Shown here: piece by piece, positions 1 through 6,763 of the stretch
Numbering within the stretch: the first letter of the stretch is position 1
Layout: every line of letters begins with the position of its first letter
NCBI GenBank assembly: GCA_017387265.1
Contig: JAFOFM010000221.1
Location: forward strand, 1 to 7,013
Direction: 5' to 3'
Length of the DNA stretch: 7,013 nt
DNA from: Peptococcaceae bacterium
GTDB taxonomy: Bacteria; Bacillota; Peptococcia; Peptococcales; Peptococcaceae
The notes under the pieces: generated by a model
Seen by the model: only the letters and a program-made list of their open reading frames with translations
What the model was told of the DNA's origin: nothing
Database searches by the model: none
Translations under genes and position numbers: made by a program

Positions 1-1
1 A

Positions 2-382
2 AAACTGCTGCCCTCTATGGATCTGATTTATGACCCCAACGTACGGGCTCTGGCCGGTTTATACAACCTGCCCTTTATGGCGGTATATTTCATTGCCAAT
101 GCTTTTGTAGAAGAATTATTATTCCGCGGTGCCATCCAGTACGCCTTTGGCATTTTCCCGGCTGTTGTATTATTTACACTGGCGCACATCTCCTATTATA
201 AAAAACCAGTGATGCTGATTGAAGTATTCGTACTCGGCCTCTTTTTCGGCCTGCTCTATCAATTCTGCGGCTCCCTGTGGATCTGTACTATCTGCCACGG
301 TTTTTACAACTGGGTGCTTATGTGGCTCATTAAAACCGACCGCATTGCCTATTATCCATCGTCCAATGCCGTGATACGATAA
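2..382 (+). CDS. CPBP family intramembrane metalloprotease (CAAX protease-like), 3' part
   Basis: The reading frame is open to the left edge of the window, so the start is missing. Residues are numbered here from the first ATG, at position 17. That ATG has no ribosome binding site and lies just before the catalytic core, so it is unlikely to be the true start. All three family motifs are visible: EELLFR (E32, E33, R37), FTLAH (F53 to H57) and HGFYN (H94 to N98). In this family the glutamates and histidines form the metal and active site inside the membrane. Hydrophobic stretches at about 18-30, 43-58, 66-82 and 86-105 fit membrane helices. Family members are usually 200-300 residues, so roughly the N-terminal half lies outside. 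Relatives process prenylated proteins or bacteriocin-type peptides or act in immunity, but the substrate cannot be told here. The gene ends at a TAA and converges on the large minus-strand gene. Confidence 0.9.
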   Translation, partial: KLLPSMDLIYDPNVRALAGLYNLPFMAVYFIANAFVEELLFRGAIQYAFGIFPAVVLFTLAHISYYKKPVMLIEVFVLGLFFGLLYQFCGSLWICTICHGFYNWVLMWLIKTDRIAYYPSSNAVIR

Positions 383-409
383 ACACCTGCAAATAAACGA
401 ATAAAGCAA

Positions 410-447
410 AAACCCGGCTTTCCGATTATTTTCAGAATGCCGGGTTT
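410..447. terminator. Bidirectional intrinsic terminator between convergent genes
   Basis: A 9-bp perfect stem pairs AAACCCGGC (410-418) with GCCGGGTTT (439-447). After one T-T mismatch it continues with three inner pairs (420-422 with 435-437), around a loop of about 12 nt. On the plus strand it is followed by TTTATTATTT. On the minus strand it is followed by TTTGCTTTATTCG. It lies between the TAA of the protease gene (382) and the TAA of the giant minus-strand gene (453), so it can end both transcripts. Confidence 0.9.
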
Positions 448-452
448 ATTAT

Positions 453-3400
453 TTACGCCATAATACTCTGCAGGCGCACCAGTTTTTGAATATCGTCCTC
501 TACATAAACAGAGGCAGCAATATTTTTATCGTATTTGCCGCAGTTTCCGCGGTCTGGACATCTTGGAGATATAATAGCCTCCCCTAAACGACCTAATGTC
601 AGGCGTCGCCCAAACAGGCTCTGATATTCCTCTTCCAGCACTTTTAAAATATCCCGCACATTCTGTAAACAGGTAAGCGAGAAATAATAAAGGGCATCGC
701 GCTCTACATCGCGCATATAGCTTGGCACAACGTATGGCAGAATAAAGTTGATAGAAGGAATAAGATTTGCATCGGTTTCCGAATTGCGTTCTACCATATC
801 GCCGCCAATAAACGGATACAGCGTGGATTCCACATACCAGCCTTTTAAGCGCGGCAGGAAATAGGCGCTTTCTACCGGGCAGTTGCGCACTGCCATTAAA
901 TCACGACCGCGCGCGGATAAAATACCTACCACCATACGGTCAATCTCTACTTCCTCTTTGCGTAAAATCGGTTCTAAGCCGCGAATACGATGTCCTTTAT
1001 GCAGCAGGTCATCTACCAGAATTACAGGGCGGTTAAAAGATTTAATGGTTCGCACCTGATTTTCCAGCGGCGAATAAAACGGGAAGTTTTCAATACGGAA
1101 GGTTTTGATATCCCCATCATATACTTTTTCGCTGTGCAGTGTTTTGGTAACGGTATTCGGCACTACCATGCCGCGTAAGAGCTTGCCAAACGGCACACAC
1201 ATATTTTTCCCCAGTTTGCGAACCGGAAGCGGCTCATTCGGCACCTGATTGGCACGGGTAATCTTCTGCAGCATTTTGTGATGCATAATGCCAGCATCAA
1301 TGGATAACACCAGATTGCCCGGGTACAGCGTTGTCATAACTTCCTGCAGTTTTCTGTGCCCCTGTTCCACCACATGAAGCAGCCGTTCATTATGATTAAA
1401 CGGTTCTTTTATAGTGGTTTCAATATTTTTCAGCAGTGTCAGCGGCGAGCGCATATCCACTACATAAAGCACATTCGGATCGGTCGGCATCGCTGCCTGT
1501 AAAAAGCCCTGACGGCGCAGCACATCTTCGGTTTCTTTTTCAGGATGCCCCAGATAAATAGCATAACCGTAATCCTGCTCCAGATAATGTGCCAGCGTTT
1601 CGGTTAATAAATACTGCCCGGCATTTTTTACCGGTGCATCCGGCAGCTGATAGATACCGGTCAGCACTGCAATTTTGCCAAAGGTGCGGTTTCTCAGCCA
1701 GCTTACAATGTCCGCATCCTGGAAAATGCGATACATATCGGTGGTTTCCATGGTATACGAAAGCGCAAAAGCAACCACTTTTCCGTTCTGGCTTTCATCC
1801 CGCAGAAGCGTTAACATAGCGCCTGGTTTGCTCCAGTGCTCCGACATAATCTCCATAATATGTTCATTATGCGCAAAGCTTACTAAAAGCTGATATACAT
1901 CCTGAGAGCTTTCTTCGGTTACAAAATCAAACTTGATGTTTTTCGCCTGCAGGATTGGTTTATACTGCGGTTCACGCAGGTACAGCCCGTAATGATAAAT
2001 ATAATTCTGAGCCAGCGGGCTGATTAAGTTGGAAATATCCCGATTGCAGTCAATATTTTCACGGATACGGGTAGAACTGATATCCTCCAGATGTGTCGGT
2101 AAGGTAAGATAAATCAGATCCCCTTTTACCGAACTGCGAATAATTTCTTCCATCTGCTGTTCTTTTTCTTCGGTCATATCCGTTTGCTGCCCCTGCGCTC
2201 TGCGGAACACTACATGATTATACTGATGAATCGATCCCGGATGCGGTTCCGCTTTGTAACTGGATGCATTTAAAATTACATCGCTACCCACTACGATATA
2301 CACTTCTTTTTCCGGGAACAGGCTCTGCAGTTTTGCAAGGTCGCCATCGTTCGCAATATTAACCGGAATATCATCAGGGAACAGATATACATTCTCCTCA
2401 TCGGCTACGGACATCGCAATAATCTGACGGCGTGTCATGCGGGGCTGTGTTTTTTTCGACCAGCTGAACTCATCCAGCGATAAATATACCTGAAAACCCA
2501 GATTGCGAATCTCGCGTACAATCCCTTTATGACCAGACGAGAACGGGTCAAACGTACCCGGGAAAAAAGCTACCCGAGTTAACTCAGGCACATCAAACCG
2601 CTCATACTTCATCAGATAATCCGAAATAAAACGATAAATATGATTCAGCGAACCGGCGCGATTGAAAAATGCCAGCCCATTCATCTCTTTTCCGTGAATC
2701 AGAATCAGCATGCGTTTGTACACCAGGAAGAAAATTTCATATTTCTGTTCCAGTGTTAAACGGTTTGAGCCAAACAGCTGATGCCCCAGTACAATAAATG
2801 CCTCCGAGCTTACCTCTTCATCGTAGCTGGATAAGCCGCTTAACAGCATACCTAAAATATCACGGCGCCGATTGCTGAAAGATTCCTCTGCTTCCTCGTA
2901 ACGAGCCGGATACTCCGGATAATACTCTAAAATTACACCCAGTGTGTTTAAGGCCACCGATACCACACGATTATTGGCATTGCGCAGCAGTTTTTTCAGT
3001 TCCTGTACAATTTCATCTAATTCCTGCGGCGGCAGATAAAGGGCAATCTGTCCTAAATATTCCGGAATATATTTGGAAAATTCATACTCCCCGATTTCCA
3101 GCCCTTTTGTTAATTCAATGGCTAACTCATTGCGCTGTTCCGGAGTCAGATATGGTGCAATATCCACAAGGCCCTGCCCTGCGCGATGACGCACACTGAT
3201 ACGCTCTCCCACTTTTAAAATATTAGACAGATGACTTGCTACCTGCAGCAGCGATACCGAACGATTTCGTGCCGCTTCCATCAGAAAATCGATGTTGGTC
3301 ATTTTTAACATCCATGGTGTTGCCACCTTCTGGTTTTCCAGAAACAGCTCAGATGCTGCCTGCTGCTCTGCAGCGCTTTCCAGGCGCAATGCATCCGCAG

Positions 3401-5306
3401 CCTGCGTCTGACCCAGAATTTTGTAAATTTTGCGCAGATTGTACTGCAGCCCTACCGGAAGCACAGCTGGTAAAACCTGCAGCATATCCATAATCTGACG
3501 CGCCTGACTTGCCAGAAGCCCTGGCTGAAGCGCAAGATATTCCAGAAACCGCAATGCCGCTGCACGAATCTCCAGATTATTGCGGTTCAGACTTTCTCGT
3601 GTAAAATCTAACAGTTCCTGAATCTGATGCGGTTCACAGCGACGAATCGGCACCGAAATCAGAGTGTCCATTAAAATAAAGCAGATTTCATCATCCCAGT
3701 GGGAATCATGATAATAAAACAGCAGCACATCCAGATAATCATAACGTTCATCTTTTGACTTATCGTCCAGTACAACGGTTACAATATTTTTCAGTGCATA
3801 GCCCATCCAGCGCTTGTGGCGCTCTGTAATTTTATGATCCGGCACAACGATGATGTTCAGGTATTTCTGCCACAGACTTAACGAAGTCGTCTGCCCCACC
3901 GGCAACGTTACATCGGCAGGCAGTTCTTTGCGGTAAATTTCATCATAACGCACAATGATTTTACCCATCAGTGCCGCAGCCTGCCGGCGAATATCCCCTT
4001 CACGATGCATTAACAGCTCATAAAGGAAATTCAGCGTCATAATTTTCTGCCGCTGGGTCATATAGGTGTAATACTCTTCAAAAATATGAATATACGCCCG
4101 GGTGTTTTTCCAGTCTTTTTCACTGCGTGCCGCTTCCAGTAAGGTACCAAAAGCGGTTTCAGTATTTAAGAATTCCATCAGCCAGATATTGTGACGAATT
4201 GCCATAAATTTAAAATTCGTGATGGATTCCTGCGCATCTACCAGAGCAATATCTTTATGCGCAGGAGGCTTAAGCTGACGAATGGAGAAGTCTGTATTCA
4301 CGCCAAGACTCTCCATATAGTTTTCAAAGTCTTTCAGTTTGGCATACACATACCGGTAGCGGCGTTCTTTTGCCTCATCCACATTTTCCAGTTTGCTTAA
4401 AATAATGTCGAACGAGCTCTTTAACGTAAAAATGCCCATTTTTTCTTTTGGTGCTCCGCATTCATCCCGACGCACACGGAAATCGGCATAAATCAGCACA
4501 AGCGATTCCAATGGCAGATTTTCCAGCTCTAAATCCCAGGTGGAATGATTCACTGCAATATGCGCAATGGTCGGCATATTTTTTTCGTCAAACCACTGGC
4601 CGGTGTAATAATAATGCAGATGCGCCATGCGCCGCATCTCCGAAGGCCTGCATCCGAATTTCCCGATATCATGCCCCACAGCAGCACCGCTCACCAGCGG
4701 CAGATCAATCGGTACACCTGCCTCTTTTAACTGCCTTGCCACATGCATCGCTACGTAATGAACCCCTGCAATATGGCTCAGTGTATTAAAAAAGAAAATC
4801 TCCTTGCCGATATACATCAGCTCATACAGATAATATTTGCGGAAATAATATAAAAACCGTTCATATTCCTCTTTAATCACATTATCCGGCATCCCCGATA
4901 CATCCAGAAATTCAAAATCGGTAAACGGATCAAACTCTTTATGATCCGCCGTATAATCCAGCATACAGCGCAGCACCCGAATAAAGAAATCCGCCCCCGC
5001 TTCAAACTCCTGTGGAAACTCCATCATTACACTGTCAGGGTACGACCAGCTGATAATATACCAGTAGGTATATTCCAGCCATCCCGCATCCGGTGTCTGT
5101 TCATACCATTGCGGACAGATTTCAGCACAGAGATTCAGCACATCGGTACAAGTCCAGCCTTCCTCCCGCTCTAACAGCGCCACCATACCATATTTTAAAT
5201 CCTCCTGCTGCCCTTCTGCTCTGCGTAATAACAGTGCAGGCTGTTTGAGAAAAAACTCCGAAATCACATTCTGTTCCATAATCAACTGCAGCTGATTAAT
5301 CATCAT
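453..5306 (-). CDS. Giant multidomain protein: HD phosphohydrolase, HEAT-like repeats, NadD-like nucleotidyltransferase, GNAT-like and phosphoribosyltransferase-like domains
   Basis: This is an uninterrupted 1617-residue frame with no signal peptide or membrane segment, so it is probably cytosolic. Residues 1-170 are helical and unassigned. The HD domain (about 177-280) shows H183, H212-D213 in GHDIGK, H231, H254 and D275, the pattern of a metal-dependent phosphohydrolase. Residues about 365-900 are paired amphipathic helices resembling HEAT/ARM repeats (for example 435-455, 576-593, 776-799 and 828-846). The nucleotidyltransferase domain (about 910-1110) has GTFDP (917-921), SSGH (923-926), VVGSD (1005-1009) and ISSTRIR (1076-1082), the signatures of the NadD/cytidylyltransferase superfamily. 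Residues about 1125-1285 look GNAT-like, ending in RRQGF. Residues about 1330-1500 carry VILVDDLLHKGHR (1428-1440), a variant PRPP-binding loop. The tail has C1583 and C1589. Two ATGs stand in tandem. The first is chosen because AGAAGGTG ends 7 nt before it. Similar very large proteins occur in Firmicutes, often labelled only as cytidylyltransferase-related. The overall function is unknown to me. A nucleotide or NAD-cofactor role is inference. Confidence 0.9.
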   Translation of the reverse strand: MMINQLQLIMEQNVISEFFLKQPALLLRRAEGQQEDLKYGMVALLEREEGWTCTDVLNLCAEICPQWYEQTPDAGWLEYTYWYIISWSYPDSVMMEFPQEFEAGADFFIRVLRCMLDYTADHKEFDPFTDFEFLDVSGMPDNVIKEEYERFLYYFRKYYLYELMYIGKEIFFFNTLSHIAGVHYVAMHVARQLKEAGVPIDLPLVSGAAVGHDIGKFGCRPSEMRRMAHLHYYYTGQWFDEKNMPTIAHIAVNHSTWDLELENLPLESLVLIYADFRVRRDECGAPKEKMGIFTLKSSFDIILSKLENVDEAKERRYRYVYAKLKDFENYMESLGVNTDFSIRQLKPPAHKDIALVDAQESITNFKFMAIRHNIWLMEFLNTETAFGTLLEAARSEKDWKNTRAYIHIFEEYYTYMTQRQKIMTLNFLYELLMHREGDIRRQAAALMGKIIVRYDEIYRKELPADVTLPVGQTTSLSLWQKYLNIIVVPDHKITERHKRWMGYALKNIVTVVLDDKSKDERYDYLDVLLFYYHDSHWDDEICFILMDTLISVPIRRCEPHQIQELLDFTRESLNRNNLEIRAAALRFLEYLALQPGLLASQARQIMDMLQVLPAVLPVGLQYNLRKIYKILGQTQAADALRLESAAEQQAASELFLENQKVATPWMLKMTNIDFLMEAARNRSVSLLQVASHLSNILKVGERISVRHRAGQGLVDIAPYLTPEQRNELAIELTKGLEIGEYEFSKYIPEYLGQIALYLPPQELDEIVQELKKLLRNANNRVVSVALNTLGVILEYYPEYPARYEEAEESFSNRRRDILGMLLSGLSSYDEEVSSEAFIVLGHQLFGSNRLTLEQKYEIFFLVYKRMLILIHGKEMNGLAFFNRAGSLNHIYRFISDYLMKYERFDVPELTRVAFFPGTFDPFSSGHKGIVREIRNLGFQVYLSLDEFSWSKKTQPRMTRRQIIAMSVADEENVYLFPDDIPVNIANDGDLAKLQSLFPEKEVYIVVGSDVILNASSYKAEPHPGSIHQYNHVVFRRAQGQQTDMTEEKEQQMEEIIRSSVKGDLIYLTLPTHLEDISSTRIRENIDCNRDISNLISPLAQNYIYHYGLYLREPQYKPILQAKNIKFDFVTEESSQDVYQLLVSFAHNEHIMEIMSEHWSKPGAMLTLLRDESQNGKVVAFALSYTMETTDMYRIFQDADIVSWLRNRTFGKIAVLTGIYQLPDAPVKNAGQYLLTETLAHYLEQDYGYAIYLGHPEKETEDVLRRQGFLQAAMPTDPNVLYVVDMRSPLTLLKNIETTIKEPFNHNERLLHVVEQGHRKLQEVMTTLYPGNLVLSIDAGIMHHKMLQKITRANQVPNEPLPVRKLGKNMCVPFGKLLRGMVVPNTVTKTLHSEKVYDGDIKTFRIENFPFYSPLENQVRTIKSFNRPVILVDDLLHKGHRIRGLEPILRKEEVEIDRMVVGILSARGRDLMAVRNCPVESAYFLPRLKGWYVESTLYPFIGGDMVERNSETDANLIPSINFILPYVVPSYMRDVERDALYYFSLTCLQNVRDILKVLEEEYQSLFGRRLTLGRLGEAIISPRCPDRGNCGKYDKNIAASVYVEDDIQKLVRLQSIMA

Positions 5307-5313
5307 ATCGGTT

Positions 5314-5321
5314 CACCTTCT
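5314..5321 (-). promoter_or_regulatory. Ribosome binding site of the giant gene
   Basis: On the minus strand AGAAGGTG lies 7 nt upstream of the ATG at 5306 and 10 nt upstream of the second, adjacent ATG at 5303. This supports the annotated start, though either of the two tandem ATGs could be used. Confidence 0.75.
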
Positions 5322-5376
5322 TTTCCTGTTTGTGCGGTAATATCCCACATAAATTCATTTCATACTTCTTACCTCT

Positions 5377-5405
5377 ATTATGCAGAATTTATGCATGAAA
5401 TACAA
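5377..5405 (-). promoter_or_regulatory. Likely sigma-A-type promoter of the giant gene
   Basis: On the minus strand CATAAT (5377-5382) serves as a -10 with five of six consensus bases. TTGTAT (5400-5405) lies 17 bp upstream as a weak -35. The predicted transcript would start near 5370 and carry a leader of about 65 nt before the ATG. The promoter sits between the terminator of the upstream hydrolase gene and the giant gene, which supports independent transcription. The -35 matches poorly, so an activator may be needed, or the real element may differ. Confidence 0.5.
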
Positions 5406-5456
5406 CGAAAATCTGCCAGAAACTGCATGTATACAGAATTGGCCTGATAACAGAAA

Positions 5457-5484
5457 ACGGATAAGAGTTTTTGCTCCTATCCGT
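5457..5484 (-). terminator. Intrinsic terminator after the alpha/beta-hydrolase gene
   Basis: ACGGATA (5457-5463) pairs with TATCCGT (5478-5484). After one A-C mismatch three more pairs extend the stem, which closes on a 6-nt loop. Reading the minus strand, the hairpin runs into TTTTCTGTTAT. It begins about 20 nt past the TAA of the hydrolase at 5504 and so separates that gene from the giant gene downstream. Confidence 0.82.
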
Positions 5485-5503
5485 CTTTATCATTTTTCAC
5501 ATT

Positions 5504-6520
5504 TTAAACTTCTTTATCCCACAGTGCTTTTTTCAGTGCTGTACAGCGCTTTGCCAGCATTTCTTTTACAAGCGGATGATTTTCATACAAGTCATAACCG
5601 TGAAACGTACCTTTTACATCTTCCAGTTGCACAGAACTTCCTGCCTCACGCAATATTTTAGCGTATGCGGCACCTTCATCATGCAGGCAGTCGAATTCTT
5701 CTACCTCTACATATGCATCGGGCAGACCGGCAAAATTTTCGCTCAGAATCGGTGATGCATAATGTGGTGTGCCTTTATCACCATTTCGCAGATAAATCTC
5801 CCACATGCGTTTGTTTAACCGGCTGTTCCAGAAGGGACAATCGGGATATTTTTTCATCGATTCGGTTTCCATGCGGCTGTCAATTACCGGATAGATTAAC
5901 AGCTGAAAACAAAGCGGAATATGCGCCTCATCTCTTGCCCACAGCGTACATGCCCCTGCCAGAGCTGCCCCTGCGCTGTCACCGCCGATTGCAATGCGGG
6001 TTTTATCAATCTGCAGCATATCGGCATTGTCATACACATACTGCAGCGCTCTGCAGCAGTCGTTAAACGGTGCCGGGAATGGCGCAATATCGGATGTGCG
6101 GTAATGCACAAACATAACACGGCAATTTGCCTCCCGTGCATAACAGGTACAGATTTCGTGCAGATACCAGGCTTCTTCAAAAAAGAAACCGCCGCCATGA
6201 ATATACATCAGGCACGGCAGAACACCAGACGCCTGTTCCGGTTCATATACAGTCACACGCAGCTGTTCTTTTGCATCGTTCGGAATTACCAGCATTCGTT
6301 TTCGCACAGCGGGTGGAATTTCCGGTTTACGCATACGCCGCATAGTGTGATTGCCCATGGTAATCAGCGGAATACTTGCGGCCTGTTCTGGCACAAAAAA
6401 TTTATTAACCAGCCTAAATCCCTCTGCCAGCGGATATTTTTTATTCCGGTACAAAGTCCATCCCCCTGCCAGCGCTGAAAGCAGCATAGCGCTAATAGTC
6501 TGTTTTTTCAGGTTGCCCAC
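5504..6520 (-). CDS. Alpha/beta-hydrolase, family IV (HSL-type) esterase/lipase
   Basis: This 338-residue protein has the complete signature of hormone-sensitive-lipase-type esterases. HGGGF (108-112) forms the oxyanion hole, GDSAG (180-184) carries the nucleophile Ser182, D277 in the FDCLHDEG segment is the expected acid, and H307 in TFHGYD completes the triad. The length is typical of the family, so the gene appears whole. The reaction is hydrolysis of carboxylic esters, usually of short acyl chains. The physiological substrate is unknown. The N-terminus is basic followed by a short hydrophobic stretch (about 8-23), which could be a weak membrane anchor or simply a first helix. There is no clear signal-peptidase site. 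The start is a GTG with GGAAG 10 nt upstream. No ATG or other good start lies further upstream before an in-frame stop. The next in-frame ATG (codon 12) would remove part of the hydrophobic segment. The gene has its own promoter-like site and terminator. Confidence 0.92.
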   Translation of the reverse strand: MGNLKKQTISAMLLSALAGGWTLYRNKKYPLAEGFRLVNKFFVPEQAASIPLITMGNHTMRRMRKPEIPPAVRKRMLVIPNDAKEQLRVTVYEPEQASGVLPCLMYIHGGGFFFEEAWYLHEICTCYAREANCRVMFVHYRTSDIAPFPAPFNDCCRALQYVYDNADMLQIDKTRIAIGGDSAGAALAGACTLWARDEAHIPLCFQLLIYPVIDSRMETESMKKYPDCPFWNSRLNKRMWEIYLRNGDKGTPHYASPILSENFAGLPDAYVEVEEFDCLHDEGAAYAKILREAGSSVQLEDVKGTFHGYDLYENHPLVKEMLAKRCTALKKALWDKEV

Positions 6521-6530
6521 GATTCTTACA

Positions 6531-6535
6531 CTTCC
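6531..6535 (-). promoter_or_regulatory. Ribosome binding site supporting the GTG start of the hydrolase
   Basis: GGAAG on the minus strand lies 10 nt before the GTG at 6520. It is weaker and slightly more distant than the site of the giant gene. It is the only Shine-Dalgarno-like element near a possible start codon at this end of the frame. Confidence 0.55.
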
Positions 6536-6627
6536 GTTTCTTTTGCTTTGAGTCTCTGTTTTTCTGTTATTCTTTTCTTTGTATTTTCTTTACTCTTTGC
6601 TTTTTCCAAAGCAGTTTATTTCCAGAC

Positions 6628-6656
6628 AGTATAACACGATTCTGTCTATTTATCTA
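6628..6656 (-). promoter_or_regulatory. Extended -10 promoter of the hydrolase gene
   Basis: On the minus strand TATACT (6628-6633) is preceded by TGT (6634-6636), which gives an extended -10 (TGnTATAcT). TAGATA (6651-6656) lies 17 bp upstream and matches four of six -35 bases. Transcription would start near 6621 and give a leader of about 100 nt that is strikingly purine-rich. The promoter lies between the terminator of the right-edge gene and the hydrolase. Confidence 0.65.
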
Positions 6657-6685
6657 TACACAATCCTTAGCAAACGGCAAAATAA

Positions 6686-6715
6686 AAATGCTGCCGTATA
6701 ATTACAGCAGCATTT
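6686..6715 (-). terminator. Intrinsic terminator after the right-edge gene
   Basis: AAATGCTGC (6686-6694) pairs perfectly with GCAGCATTT (6707-6715). After a mismatch two further inner pairs close a 6-nt loop. On the minus strand the stem leads into TTTTTATTTTG. It lies about 50 nt past the TAA at 6764 and upstream of the hydrolase promoter. Confidence 0.85.
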
Positions 6716-6763
6716 GCATTTCGTTTTACCTGCTTTTGCTTTTTCGCCCATGAAGCAACACGT

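Noticed and set aside
17..382. ATG at 17 as a true start giving a complete 121-residue protease
   Set aside because: No ribosome binding site precedes it, the frame stays open to the window edge, and the protein would lack the N-terminal membrane segments usual in the family.
4448..4789. 113-residue open frame on the plus strand opposite the HD domain
   Set aside because: It lies antisense to the conserved HD motif, and its composition is low-complexity and unlike a real protein. Several other plus-strand frames across 990-5174 were rejected for the same reason.
5921..6478. 185-residue open frame on the plus strand opposite the hydrolase gene
   Set aside because: It is antisense to a clear alpha/beta-hydrolase, is rich in Cys and His with no recognisable domain, and has no convincing ribosome site. 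It is a shadow frame.
453..6520. Operon of the hydrolase and the giant gene
   Set aside because: A good intrinsic terminator (5457-5484) and a promoter-like site (5377-5405) lie between them, so co-transcription is at most partial read-through.
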